From: Mycobacterium sp. 852002-51961_SCH5331710 | GTDB lineage: Bacteria; Actinomycetota; Actinomycetes; Mycobacteriales; Mycobacteriaceae | Direction of reading: 5' to 3' | Length of the DNA: 64,000 nt | Assembly: GCF_001665535.1 (NCBI RefSeq) | Contig: NZ_LZSQ01000035.1 | Span: 59,604-123,603, forward strand | Shown: positions 54,725-63,228 of the stretch, in pieces | How positions within the stretch are numbered: the first letter of the stretch is position 1 | Layout of the letters: every line of letters begins with the position of its first letter | The notes under the pieces: model-generated | What the model saw: the letters and a program-made list of their open reading frames with translations, nothing else | Database searches by the model: none | Told to the model about the DNA's origin: nothing | Program-made: the position numbers and the translations under genes

Positions 54725-55186
54725 CTAGCCGTCGGGCGACTCGACCACGGCCTTGATGCGCTCGAGCGTCTTGCGCATATCGCGAATGTTGCGCCGTCGG
54801 CGCAGCTGACCACCGAAGACCGAGAACAGCTTCATCAGCACCGAGTCGTTGAGCCGGAACGATTCGGTGACGTCGGTTCCGCCCTCGACGGGGGTGAGTC
54901 GGTAGTGCCAGTTGTTCACCGGCTTGTCGCCGAGCAGAACCGCGAAACCGAACTCACGACCGGGCTCGCAGGCGGTCACCTCGCACGTGGTCCAGTAGAC
55001 GGGCCCGATCTCGTTGCGCTTGACGTGACCGCGGAAGCGTGCGCCCAGCGCCGGACCGGCCGCGCCGCCGAGCCACTCGGCCTCCATCACCTCGGGGGAG
55101 AACTTGCCGGTGTTGCGCACATCGGCGATCAGGTCCCAGATCCGCTCCGCCGGTGCCGCCATCGACACCGTCACCGCTCCGTCCAC
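54725..55186 (-). CDS. SRPBCC/START-fold protein
   Basis: A 153-residue SRPBCC (polyketide cyclase/dehydrase-like) protein: TVSMAAPAERIWDLIADVRN, KFSPEVMEAEWLGGAAGPAL, ARFRGHVKRNEIGPVYWTTC, GGTDVTESFRLND. The fold binds hydrophobic ligands. GTG 55186 is chosen because GAGGAA lies 4 nt upstream and homology starts there. Convergent with the esterase (30 bp between stops). Confidence 0.83.
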   Translation of the reverse strand: MDGAVTVSMAAPAERIWDLIADVRNTGKFSPEVMEAEWLGGAAGPALGARFRGHVKRNEIGPVYWTTCEVTACEPGREFGFAVLLGDKPVNNWHYRLTPVEGGTDVTESFRLNDSVLMKLFSVFGGQLRRRRNIRDMRKTLERIKAVVESPDG

Positions 55187-55278
55187 CGCTTCCTCGCTCT
55201 CTCGCAAGCGTTTTCGCAACCCTAGCGCTCGGTCGGCCGAATGCGTCCCGAACGCTTGGTAAGTAGGATGGCGAGAAC

Positions 55279-56160
55279 GTGAAAATTCGATTCGGGATCG
55301 GACTCGGCGCCGACATCGGCCCACACCAACTGCCGGACATCGTCGACCACCTGGAAGACACCGGCGTTGACTCGCTGTGGTTCTCCGAGCTCGTGTACTC
55401 CGAGGCCGTCGACCCGTTCGTCGGGATGGCCTTCGCCCTGGCCCGCACCGACTGCCTGAAGGTCGGTACGTCGGTAGCGGTGCTGCCGGGGCGGCATCCG
55501 GTACTCGTCGCCAAACAATTGGCCTCGCTCGCGGCGCTGGCCCCCAAAAGGGTGCTGCCGGTCTTCGGACTGCGCTCGGCCATCGCCGCGGAACGGCAGA
55601 TCTTCGTGGTGCCCGATGGGGCGCGGGCCGCCGTGTTCGACGAGGCACTGCGACTGCTGCGTGCGGTGCTCGAACACGACGACGTCTCGTTCGACGGCGA
55701 CTACTACTCGGTGCGGTCGGCTGCCGTGGCGCCGCGCCCCACCAAGCCGCTCGACATCTGGCTGGGCGGGTCGGCGCCGGCCGCGTTCCGGCGCATCGGC
55801 CGCCTAGGCGACGGCTGGCTGGGCAGCTTCGTCACACCGGCCGAGGCGCGGACGGCCAGGGAGGCGATCGAGCGTGCAGCCCACGAGGCGGGACGTGAAG
55901 TCGAGGCGGACCATTTCGGCATCAACCTCGCCGTCGCCGACGGGGAGCCGGCCCCGGAACTGCTGGCCGCGGTCAGGCAGCGCCGGCCCGACGTCGATCC
56001 CTCCGAACTCATCGCCGACGGCTGGCCGCAGTTGCATCGGCAACTCGACGCCTACGTGGATGCGGGCCTGACCAAGTTCGTGATCCGTCCGGCGGGCCGG
56101 TTCGCGATGGCCGAGTTCATCGATCAGTTCGTCGCCGAACTGATCCCGCGGCAGAACTGA
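55279..56160 (+). CDS. LLM-class F420-dependent oxidoreductase
   Basis: A 293-residue luciferase-like F420 enzyme: MKIRFGIGLGADIGPHQLPD, VDSLWFSELVYSEAVDPFVG, LKVGTSVAVLPGRHPVLVAK, LDIWLGGSAPAAFRRIGRLG. It resembles the mycobacterial subfamily TIGR03854. GTG 55279 is the only start; TAGGAT at 55264-55269 may be the -10 box. Substrate unknown. Confidence 0.87.
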   Translation: MKIRFGIGLGADIGPHQLPDIVDHLEDTGVDSLWFSELVYSEAVDPFVGMAFALARTDCLKVGTSVAVLPGRHPVLVAKQLASLAALAPKRVLPVFGLRSAIAAERQIFVVPDGARAAVFDEALRLLRAVLEHDDVSFDGDYYSVRSAAVAPRPTKPLDIWLGGSAPAAFRRIGRLGDGWLGSFVTPAEARTAREAIERAAHEAGREVEADHFGINLAVADGEPAPELLAAVRQRRPDVDPSELIADGWPQLHRQLDAYVDAGLTKFVIRPAGRFAMAEFIDQFVAELIPRQN

Positions 56161-56166
56161 CCGGCG

Positions 56167-56511
56167 CTAGCGCGACGAGATGTCGCCGTGCAGGTCCGGC
56201 CACGGCGGCCGCCGGACCATCGCGATACCCGCAAGGGTGGACGAAACCAGGCCGACCAGGATTCCGGCCAGCGTGATCCGCGTCGAGTCGACGGCCGGGC
56301 GCCAGACGGCGTCACCGTTCTTGATGACGAACACTCCCGCCGGCTTGGTCGTCACCTTGACGTTCGGATCGCGTCCGCGGCGCGCGCGGCCCCGCACCTC
56401 CGCGACGGGGATGACGGTTGTGCCGTCGGCGGTCTCGTAGGGCTGGCCGTAGACGCGCGAGGCGTTGGGGTCGAAGTCGAGGCTATCCAGCAGTTCGGCA
56501 CGCAGATCCAT
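56167..56511 (-). CDS. GerW/YtfJ-like small membrane protein
   Basis: A 114-residue protein. The N-terminal half has the pattern VYGQPYETADGTTVIPVAEV of GerW/YtfJ-type proteins (known from Bacillus spores; role in mycobacteria unknown). A single membrane helix lies near the end (ITLAGILVGLVSSTLAGIAM). It is convergent with the LLM gene, 6 bp between stops. Confidence 0.75.
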   Translation of the reverse strand: MDLRAELLDSLDFDPNASRVYGQPYETADGTTVIPVAEVRGRARRGRDPNVKVTTKPAGVFVIKNGDAVWRPAVDSTRITLAGILVGLVSSTLAGIAMVRRPPWPDLHGDISSR

Positions 56512-56568
56512 GGCGTCATGCTTACCCCCGCACCCGCACGGCGGCAGCCGATCGACTCGAGGGAACGG

Positions 56569-56778
56569 CTATTCGAACGGGAGATCGTCGTCGGGGAGGG
56601 GGACCTCGATCGCCTGATCGACCAGATCCGCCTCGTTGGCCTCCCACGTCCGCTCGGCGGAGATCTCCGCGGCGTCGTGCCAGGTGTCCTCGTCGCCTGG
56701 ATCCACCGGGGTTTGCTGGTCCGCCACGTCGGCTTCGGGAATGGCATCGCCGAACGCGAGGCCGTCAGGTGTGCTCAT
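56569..56778 (-). CDS. Small acidic conserved hypothetical protein
   Basis: A 69-residue, strongly acidic soluble protein (NEADLVDQAIEVPLPDDDLP near the end). GGAG lies 8 nt before ATG 56778. The ending xDLxxQAxxVPLPDDD is recurrent in small mycobacterial proteins. Function unknown. Confidence 0.68.
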   Translation of the reverse strand: MSTPDGLAFGDAIPEADVADQQTPVDPGDEDTWHDAAEISAERTWEANEADLVDQAIEVPLPDDDLPFE

Positions 56779-56865
56779 GATCGGTCTCCGTTCTCGTTGA
56801 GGTTTACCCGTCTGACGTCAACGATAGTGCGGAAACGCCCACGCGCCACCGAGCAACGCGGTGAT

Positions 56866-57786
56866 CTACAACGCGCGCGACCAGTACTCGCCGACCAGAT
56901 CGGTACCGAAGCTGCGATGCGGCTCGCGCCGATCGCACACGAAGCCGGCCCGTTCGTAGATTCGCCGGGCGGCCACCAGAACGTCGTTCGTCCACAACGT
57001 GATTCGTGCGTAACCCGCGCGCCGCGCGAACCGCAGGCATTCGTCGACCAGCCGGGTGCCCACGCCGTGGCCGCGGGCGGTCGGTTCGACGAGCAGGAGC
57101 CGCAGTTGGGCGGTGTCGGGCTCGTCGGCGGCGGTGCAGAACACGCAGCCGGCACGCTGACCGTCCAGTTCGGCGATCCACGCCGCTTCCCGTGAAGTGT
57201 CACCCCGCCCGGCGTAGTCCGCGACCACGCGCGCGACCAAAGCCTCGAACGAGGCGTTCCAGCCGTATTCCTCGGCGTAGCGGGTGCCGTGACGCTCGAT
57301 CACCCAGCCGAGGTCACCGGGCTCCGGCGCCCGCAGGACCGCGATGGACGGCGCCTGTTCGCCGTCGAGAAGGTCGCGGACGCGCTGCATGGACTGCACC
57401 AGATCCGCGCGACGCTCGTCGTCCAGCGGCTCCAGCAAGGCTTCGATGGCGCGGGTCTGCAGGTCGTCGAGTTCGCGGAAGGCGTCGCGCCCGGCATCGG
57501 TGAGCCGGACGATCTGACGTCGACCGTCGGCGCTGGACGGCATCCGCACCACCAGCCCGCGTTCGGTGAATCCCGACAGGATGCGGCTCAGATAGCCGGC
57601 GTCGAGGTCGAGTTGGCGCCGCAGCTCGACGACGGTGACGTCCGGCGAGCGGGCCAATTCGAACATCACCCGGGCCTCGGTCAGGCCGAATTGCGAGTCG
57701 GCGAGACGGGGCTGAAGCAACCCGATCACGCGCGTGTAGAAGCGGTTGAATCCTCGGATTTCGTCCACCACGGACATAGTTGACAT
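56866..57786 (-). CDS. MarR-GNAT fusion regulator/acetyltransferase
   Basis: A 306-residue two-domain protein. Residues 1-150 are a MarR winged helix: MSVVDEIRGFNRFYTRVIGL, VTVVELRRQLDLDAGYLSRI, LSGFTERGLVVRMPSSADGR. Residues 160-306 are a GNAT acetyltransferase (LLLVEPTARGHGVGTRLVDE acetyl-CoA loop, ITLWTNDVLVAARRIYERAG). ATG 57786 is preferred; ATG 57777 is possible. The first of two perfect palindromes overlaps this start, so it is probably autorepressed. It divides from the mycolic acid synthase gene. Confidence 0.9.
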   Translation of the reverse strand: MSTMSVVDEIRGFNRFYTRVIGLLQPRLADSQFGLTEARVMFELARSPDVTVVELRRQLDLDAGYLSRILSGFTERGLVVRMPSSADGRRQIVRLTDAGRDAFRELDDLQTRAIEALLEPLDDERRADLVQSMQRVRDLLDGEQAPSIAVLRAPEPGDLGWVIERHGTRYAEEYGWNASFEALVARVVADYAGRGDTSREAAWIAELDGQRAGCVFCTAADEPDTAQLRLLLVEPTARGHGVGTRLVDECLRFARRAGYARITLWTNDVLVAARRIYERAGFVCDRREPHRSFGTDLVGEYWSRAL

Positions 57787-57814
57787 CGTCAACCTAACTG
57801 TTGACTTTGTCAAC
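57779..57814 (-). promoter_or_regulatory. Twin MarR-type operators
   Basis: Two perfect 15-bp palindromes, GTTGACatcGTCAAC (57779-57793) and GTTGACtttGTCAAC (57800-57814), have centres exactly 21 bp apart, two helical turns, so two dimers would sit on the same face. The first covers the start of the MarR-GNAT gene, the second its upstream region. Confidence 0.83.
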
Positions 57815-57914
57815 AATGGTTTGCGCCTCGTTTGTGAGCCGCTGACCAGGGCAATGACGTCGACACCCAGGTGCTGTGCGTAAACTGCCCACCGACGGGG
57901 GAGGCTCTCTAACC

Positions 57915-57956
57915 GTGCGGAGCTTCGACCTGACCCAATTCGACGCCAGGGGCTGA
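57915..57956 (+). other. Possible 13-codon leader ORF before the mycolic acid synthase
   Basis: GTG 57915 to TGA 57954-57956 encodes VRSFDLTQFDARG; a GGGGGAGG stretch lies about 11 nt upstream. The stop is 2 nt before the synthase GTG 57959, so ribosomes ending here could re-initiate. Alternatively it is only a fortuitous open frame in the leader. Confidence 0.4.
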
Positions 57957-57958
57957 CC

Positions 57959-58846
57959 GTGCCAGAAAAATCGACCGACATCGCCCAGGACCTCACGCCT
58001 CACTTCGAGGACGTGCAGTCGCATTACGACCTGTCCGACGACTTCTACCGGCTGTTCCTCGACCCGACGCAGACCTACAGCTGCGCCTACTTCGAGCGCG
58101 ACGACATGACGCTCGAGGAAGCCCAGATCGCCAAGATCGACCTGTCGCTCGGCAAACTCGGCCTGCAGCCGGGGATGACGCTGCTCGACGTGGGCTGCGG
58201 CTGGGGCGCGACGATCAAGCGGGCGCTCGAGCGATACGACGTCAACGTCGTGGGCCTGACGTTGAGCAAGAATCAGCAGGCGCACGTGCAGAAGGTGCTC
58301 GACGGCATCGACAGCCCCCGGAACAAGCGAGTGCTGTTGCAGGGGTGGGAGCAGTTCCACGAACCGGTCGACCGCATCGTCTCGATCGGCGCCTTCGAGC
58401 ACTTCGGTCGCGACCGCTACGAAGAGTTCTTCAAGATGGCCTACGACGCGCTGCCCGCCGGCGGCGTGATGATGCTGCACACCATCGTCAAGCCCGACGA
58501 CGAGGAGTTCGCGGAGCGCGGCCTGCCGCTGACGATGAACAAGCTGCGGTTCTTCAAGTTCATCATGGACGAGATCTTCCCCGGCGGAGATCTGCCGCAG
58601 CCGGTCGCGGTGAAGCGGCATGCCACCCAGGCGGGGTTCAAGGTCAGCCTGGTCCAGCCGTTGCGACTGCACTACGCCCGCACACTCGACCTCTGGAGCG
58701 CCGCACTCGAGGCCAACAAGGACAAGGCAATTGCCATTCAGTCCCAAGAGGTCTACGACCGGTACATGAAGTACCTGACCGGGTGCGCCGATCTCTTCCG
58801 CGAGGGTTACACCGACATCTGCCAGTTCACCCTGACCAAGGCCTAG
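57959..58846 (+). CDS. Cyclopropane mycolic acid synthase family methyltransferase (PcaA/MmaA2-like)
   Basis: A 295-residue SAM methyltransferase of the mycolic acid modification family: DVQSHYDLSDDFYRLFLDPT, QTYSCAYFERDDMTLEEAQI, SAM site LLDVGCGWGATIKRALERY, DRIVSIGAFEHFGRDRYEEF, and CADLFREGYTDICQFTLTKA. It puts a cyclopropane or methyl branch on meromycolate chains. The pattern is closest to PcaA/MmaA2/CmaA1; exact position not predictable. GTG 57959 is preceded by AGGGGC. Overlaps the convergent zinc-ribbon gene by 4 bp. Confidence 0.93.
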   Translation: MPEKSTDIAQDLTPHFEDVQSHYDLSDDFYRLFLDPTQTYSCAYFERDDMTLEEAQIAKIDLSLGKLGLQPGMTLLDVGCGWGATIKRALERYDVNVVGLTLSKNQQAHVQKVLDGIDSPRNKRVLLQGWEQFHEPVDRIVSIGAFEHFGRDRYEEFFKMAYDALPAGGVMMLHTIVKPDDEEFAERGLPLTMNKLRFFKFIMDEIFPGGDLPQPVAVKRHATQAGFKVSLVQPLRLHYARTLDLWSAALEANKDKAIAIQSQEVYDRYMKYLTGCADLFREGYTDICQFTLTKA

Positions 58847-59082
58847 CGGCGACGCAGCGCCCGCCAGAGCCGCAACGGCAACAGGCCGAGTAGGGGCGCG
58901 TGCTTCCCGAGGTCGTCGGCATCGCGTTTGTTGAACGCTGCGGCGTACTTTTGCGCGTCGTCGGCGCTCGCATATTCTTTGGCGCCCTGGGCCTCGCCGC
59001 AGCGCTCGCACTTCCACCGCATGGTGCGGCCGTCAGCCCGAAAGGTGGGGTCGTGCCCGAATATGCGGCAGCCCAGGGTCAT
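58843..59082 (-). CDS. DUF1660-like zinc-ribbon protein
   Basis: A 79-residue protein with a small zinc-ribbon: C5 and H9 (LGCRIFGHD), C25 and C28 (WKCERCGEAQ); C-x3-H and CxxC fit the DUF1660 pattern. The second half is helical and basic (RLWRALRRR). ATG 59082 overlaps the stop of the upstream MFS gene as ATGA, so it is translated with the transporter. Function unknown. Confidence 0.75.
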   Translation of the reverse strand: MTLGCRIFGHDPTFRADGRTMRWKCERCGEAQGAKEYASADDAQKYAAAFNKRDADDLGKHAPLLGLLPLRLWRALRRR

Positions 59083-60914
59083 TGCGGCGACGTCCCGGGA
59101 GGTGTGCCGACCCTGCCCCGGCTGTGCCGCGCGATTCGGTTCTCCGCCAATGCGACCCGCATCGCCTTGCGGAATTCACCCGGACCCCAGTAACGCGCGC
59201 CGACCGCTCGGTGCAGTTCCCGCACCGACATCGGGTCGTGCTCGCTCACCGCGCGCGCAATGGTTTCCACCTCGTGGTCCAGCGCCGATTCCGGCACCCC
59301 GGGGGTCGGCGGCTCACGCCACGCGCCATACCAGCCCGCGGGTGGCCCGGGCCGGTAGCGCCGCGTCCGGCTCGCTGCCCGTTCACGTTCCGTGCGTTCG
59401 GCGATGCGCGCCTGCCGGGCCGCGCGTTCCTGGTCGCGCTCCGACGGCTCGTCCGCCGGCTCCTCGTCTTCGTCGGCGGTCGTCAACGGCATCGCGAGGT
59501 CTTCGAGTTTCTGCCCTTCTGCCTTCACCCCGAACACCAACTCCACGACCCCACCCACGGCCATCACAGCCGCACCGATGAGGAAGGACACCGCGACGAG
59601 CCCGCGGTCGCCGGATTCGATCAGCTGGCCGAACAGCAGGGGACCGGTGATGCCGCCGACGGCCGTGCCGACCGCGTAGAAGAACGCGATCGCCAAAGCC
59701 CGCGTCTCCATGGGGAATATCTCGCTGACGGTGAGGTAGGCCGCGCTGGCTCCGGACGACGCCAGGAAGAAGCACACCCCGAGCACGGCCATGAAGACCC
59801 ACACGCCGCCCGTCTGGGAGACGAACAGCACGGTCAGCGCCACGGCGACGGCCGCCGAACCCAGATACGCGAACGCGATCATCGGCTTTCGGCCGATCGT
59901 GTCGAAGAACCGGCCCAGCAGAATCGGCCCGGCGAAATTGCTCAGGGCCCACAGCGCGTAGAACATCGGCACGATGCCGGAGGAGACCTCGAAGAAACCG
60001 CTCAACAGGGTTCCGAGGTTGAACGTGAAGGCGTTGTAGAGGAACGCCTGACCGATGAACAGCGCGAGACCGAGGATCGCCCGCCGCGGATACTTCGTGA
60101 ACGCGACGTGTGCGATCTCGCGGAACGAGATCGTCTTGCGCTGGCGCACCGTGAGCGACCCCTCGGGTTCCTCGAGGGGTTGGCCGGTCGAGCGTTCGAC
60201 TTCACTCTCGATCTCACCGACCACGCGTTCGGCTTCGTCTTCGCGGCCGTGAATGAACAACCATCGCGGGCTTTCCGGGACGTGCCGGCGAACGACGAGC
60301 ACCACGAGACCGAAGATGGCGCCGATGCCGAAGGCGATACGCCAACCGATGTCGGCCGGGAAGATCGCGGTGTTCAAGAGCAGCAGCGCACCCGCGGCAC
60401 CGCCGGCGGCGCCGAGCCAGTACGAACCGTTGATGATGAGATCGACCCGGCCGCGGACACGGGCGGGGATCAATTCGTCGATCGCGGAGTTGATTGCGGC
60501 GTATTCGCCGCCGATACCCGCGCCGGTGAAGAACCGCGCTATGAAGAAGTACCACGGTGCGAACGCGAAAGCCGTTGCCACCGTGGCAGCGAGATACACC
60601 GCGAGGGTCAACAGGAACAGCTTCTTACGGCCGAACCGGTCGGTGAGCTGACCGAAGAACAAGGCACCCAGGCATGCGCCGGTGATGTAAACCGCGGCGG
60701 CGATGCCGATTTGACCCGCCGTCAGCTCGATCCCGCTGCCGCTCTCCGTCAGTCGGGAAGCGACGTTGCCCACCATGGTGACTTCGAGGCCGTCGAGGAT
60801 CCACACTCCGCCCAGCCCGATGACGACGCGCCAGTGGAATCGCGACCAGGGCAACCGATCCAGCCGACCCGGGACCTGGGTGGTGATCGTGCCGGTTTGC
60901 ACGCCAGAACTCAT
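59079..60914 (-). CDS. 12-TM MFS transporter with cytoplasmic winged-helix-like tail
   Basis: A 611-residue MFS transporter: VVIGLGGVWILDGLEVTMVG (TM1 with the D of sugar/acid symporters), FGQLTDRFGRKKLFLLTLAV (motif A), and central insert with acidic loop (ESEVERSTGQPLEEPEG). After twelve segments (to about 455) comes a highly charged linker and a tail with HDPMSVRELHRAVGARYWGP and GEFRKAMRVALAENRIARHS, a winged-helix-like DNA-binding fold. GAGGAGG precedes ATG 60914. It is coupled to the zinc-ribbon gene. Confidence 0.87.
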   Translation of the reverse strand: MSSGVQTGTITTQVPGRLDRLPWSRFHWRVVIGLGGVWILDGLEVTMVGNVASRLTESGSGIELTAGQIGIAAAVYITGACLGALFFGQLTDRFGRKKLFLLTLAVYLAATVATAFAFAPWYFFIARFFTGAGIGGEYAAINSAIDELIPARVRGRVDLIINGSYWLGAAGGAAGALLLLNTAIFPADIGWRIAFGIGAIFGLVVLVVRRHVPESPRWLFIHGREDEAERVVGEIESEVERSTGQPLEEPEGSLTVRQRKTISFREIAHVAFTKYPRRAILGLALFIGQAFLYNAFTFNLGTLLSGFFEVSSGIVPMFYALWALSNFAGPILLGRFFDTIGRKPMIAFAYLGSAAVAVALTVLFVSQTGGVWVFMAVLGVCFFLASSGASAAYLTVSEIFPMETRALAIAFFYAVGTAVGGITGPLLFGQLIESGDRGLVAVSFLIGAAVMAVGGVVELVFGVKAEGQKLEDLAMPLTTADEDEEPADEPSERDQERAARQARIAERTERERAASRTRRYRPGPPAGWYGAWREPPTPGVPESALDHEVETIARAVSEHDPMSVRELHRAVGARYWGPGEFRKAMRVALAENRIARHSRGRVGTPPGTSPQ

Positions 60915-60985
60915 CGCCAGCCTCCTCGACCGCGCCGTAATCGGCTAGGGAGTACCCAACTGGCGCGAATTCACCCAGGCAGCGC

Positions 60986-61831
60986 TCAACTCCGCGGGGT
61001 GGCACCGACTCCGAGGATCGCGTCGATCACGGCCGAGGGTGCATCCAGCGACACGAACGTCCTCGCCTCGGGCACCTCGATCAGGGTCGAGTTGCTGAAG
61101 CATGCGGCCAACCGCCTGCCGAGCGCCGGCGTGAACGCCCGGTCCCGCTGTCCCCACACCAACGTCACCGGCTTGGTGAACCGGGGGAGCCTGGTCGCCA
61201 CATCGGTGAGATCAGTCTTGGCAACGGCTCGCAGCAGTCCGGCCAGATCCCGGCGGATCCGGGCATCGGTGAGGCATGGTCGCAGCCACGACTCGGTCAA
61301 TCGAGCGTCAGGATGCATCAGAAGCCCGAAGCCCAACGGGGAATGGCGCAGGGCAGGCACTTTCATCGTCGAGAACAACAGCTTGATCGAGGCGGGTCCG
61401 CGCAGCAGCGCGAACACCACGTCGAAGGGGAACGGCGGGAACTTGTCGAAGGCATCGCAATTGGTGAGCACCAACCGCCCGACACGGTCGGGTCCCTGGT
61501 CGACGACGAGCTGACACAGGCCACCTCCGGTGTCGTTGCCGACCAGCGTCACGTCCGACAAGTCGAGGGCGGCAAGGAATTCGCGGATCATCGCCGCCAC
61601 CCCCTGCGGTGACAACTCGGTTCCGGGATTCACCGGGATGGTGTGGGAACCGAGAGGCCACGTCGGTAAGTAACAGCGGTAGCCCTGGCGGGCAAGGTCA
61701 TCGGCGACCGGATCCCACAGATGGCCGTCGACGAGAATCCCGTGAACGAAGACCACCGGAGGATGAGGGGAATCCTCGGGACCCAACACGCGGTAGTCGA
61801 TGGTCGCCTGTTCCAGCGCCAGTTGGGGCAT
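60986..61831 (-). CDS. Alpha/beta-hydrolase, haloalkane-dehalogenase-like
   Basis: A 281-residue alpha/beta-hydrolase: PPVVFVHGILVDGHLWDPVA, nucleophile region LVGNDTGGGLCQLVVDQ with Asp in the nucleophile elbow, and LVWGQRDRAFTPALG for the acid. At the usual catalytic His the sequence reads EARTFVSLDAPSAVI, with no His in AxxFxxxD; the chain may be inactive or use another residue. GGAGAGG precedes ATG 61831 by 10 nt. Divergent from the TetR gene (61 bp). Confidence 0.78.
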   Translation of the reverse strand: MPQLALEQATIDYRVLGPEDSPHPPVVFVHGILVDGHLWDPVADDLARQGYRCYLPTWPLGSHTIPVNPGTELSPQGVAAMIREFLAALDLSDVTLVGNDTGGGLCQLVVDQGPDRVGRLVLTNCDAFDKFPPFPFDVVFALLRGPASIKLLFSTMKVPALRHSPLGFGLLMHPDARLTESWLRPCLTDARIRRDLAGLLRAVAKTDLTDVATRLPRFTKPVTLVWGQRDRAFTPALGRRLAACFSNSTLIEVPEARTFVSLDAPSAVIDAILGVGATPRS

Positions 61832-61892
61832 GTTCGCTATCCTCTCCATCACCACTTACAAACAACTGGTACGAAAGTTACGTGCAGTCTGT

Positions 61893-62531
61893 ATGAAAGT
61901 CAATGAGGGGGCGGGTCCGGATTCTCGCCGCCGGCGAACCCAGGCCGAGCGCACCGCCGCGACGCGTGCTCAGCTCATGGCTGCCGCCCGAAAACTGTTT
62001 GCGGACAGAGGATTCGCCGAGGTATCCACCCAGGCTGTCGTTTCGGCGGCGGGTGTCACCCGTGGGGCGCTGTACCACCAGTTCGGCGACAAGGCCGGCT
62101 TGTTCGCGGCCGTCTACGAAGAGATCGAGCGGGATATGGTCGCCGACATTGCGCGCGAAATCGCCGAACGCCAACCGACAGACCCGGTGGAGGCGATGCG
62201 GGTCGGCGCCCGGTTGTTCCTCGACGCCTGCGCGGCGCCCGACGTGCAGCAGATCGTCCTCATCGACGCGCCTGCAGTGCTGGGCTGGGAACGCTGGCGC
62301 GAGGTCGGGATGAAATACGGCCTCGGGGTGATCGAGGGCATGCTGGCCCACGCGGTCGCCCAGGGCGCGATACCCGACCAACCGCTGCGACCCACGGCGC
62401 ACGTCCTGCTCGGGGCTCTCGACGAGGCCGCGCTGTACGTGTCGCGGGCGGTCGACCGCAAGCAGGCCCGTCGCGAAATGGACGTCGTCTGTGACCGCAT
62501 GCTCGACGGGATCGCAGGAGGCGATGGCTGA
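61893..62531 (+). CDS. TetR-family regulator
   Basis: A 212-residue TetR regulator; HTH: AARKLFADRGFAEVSTQAVV and SAAGVTRGALYHQFGDKAGL (residues about 25-65). The C-terminal domain has the RPTAHVLLGALDEAALYVSR pattern of repressors next to hydrolases and monooxygenases. ATG 61893 (MKVNEGAG) is preferred over upstream starts, which would run into the hydrolase. It probably controls the divergent hydrolase. Confidence 0.87.
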   Translation: MKVNEGAGPDSRRRRTQAERTAATRAQLMAAARKLFADRGFAEVSTQAVVSAAGVTRGALYHQFGDKAGLFAAVYEEIERDMVADIAREIAERQPTDPVEAMRVGARLFLDACAAPDVQQIVLIDAPAVLGWERWREVGMKYGLGVIEGMLAHAVAQGAIPDQPLRPTAHVLLGALDEAALYVSRAVDRKQARREMDVVCDRMLDGIAGGDG

Positions 62532-63054
62532 CCAGTTGCGGTCCCGCCCGTCGCGGCTCCTGCTGTGGGCCGCGTTGGCGATGTGCCTCGCGCTCGGTGC
62601 GGCCGTGGTGATCACGGGACTCGGTGAGCGGCCGCTTCGCCCAGCCGCGACCATCACCGATGACGAGGCGGCCGCACAGGTCGTGACGGCGGCTCGACGC
62701 GTCATCGCCACCGCACGGCTGCAGCATCCCGCCGGGGGTTATGCGTTCATGCCGTGCGGCGCGGAGGAGGGTCCGCCCTACCAGGCCGTCTTGCACATGA
62801 CATTTACTGTGCCGCAACGCAACTCGGCGGGCTATCTGGATGGGATCGCTGCGGCGTTGGTCGACGACGGCTGGGTCCGGTCGGGGGCCGAAGGCGACCA
62901 TTTCGGGATCACACTGACCAGGTCGGGCATGACCGCGCTCCTCACCCATGAGACGAGGCAAGCCGGTTCGGCCACGATGAAGCTCTACGGAGAGTGCCGC
63001 GTCGACGGCGACCACAGCGACGACGATCCGGCCTGGACCGACGTGACGCTCTGA
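62524..63054 (+). CDS. Membrane-anchored secreted protein of unknown function
   Basis: A 176-residue protein with one N-terminal membrane segment (LLLWAALAMCLALGAAVVIT) and a soluble domain (residues 40-176) with Cys at FMPCGAEE and GECRVDGD. It resembles small mycobacterial proteins that sense or bind polar ligands, without a named family. GGAGG lies 4 nt before ATG 62524; the gene overlaps the TetR stop by 8 bp, so they are one transcript. Confidence 0.72.
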   Translation: MADQLRSRPSRLLLWAALAMCLALGAAVVITGLGERPLRPAATITDDEAAAQVVTAARRVIATARLQHPAGGYAFMPCGAEEGPPYQAVLHMTFTVPQRNSAGYLDGIAAALVDDGWVRSGAEGDHFGITLTRSGMTALLTHETRQAGSATMKLYGECRVDGDHSDDDPAWTDVTL

Positions 63055-63224
63055 CCGGCCAGGCTGCGCTGAAGTAGCAGGGTGTCGAGCCACCGCTCCT
63101 GCTTGTAACCGACGGCGGTGAGCCGACCGGCTTCGACGAACCCGCGGCTGCGGTGCAAAGCGACGGAGGCGTCGGCGTCGGCGTCGGGGTCCGTTGCCCG
63201 GACGTTGACCTTCCAGGACACCAC
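62985..63224 (-). pseudogene. C-terminal remnant of a GNAT acetyltransferase
   Basis: The core ASVALHRSRGFVEAGRLTAV and GYKQERWLDTLLLQRSLAG is the last third of a phosphinothricin/amino-acid N-acetyltransferase-type GNAT, whose normal length is about 165-190 residues. The N-terminal acetyl-CoA loop (RGxGxG/A) is missing; only an unrelated ATDPDADADA segment precedes. The start is a GTG at 63224 only 4 bp after the DUF393 gene stop, so the rest was deleted before this point. The tail runs on over the end of the upstream convergent gene. Confidence 0.72.
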
Positions 63225-63228
63225 CGGG

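Noticed and set aside
59082..61514. 810-codon plus-strand frame across the MFS and hydrolase genes
   Set aside because: It runs antisense to two recognisable genes and has typical antisense composition (Arg/Glu/His-rich) without motifs.
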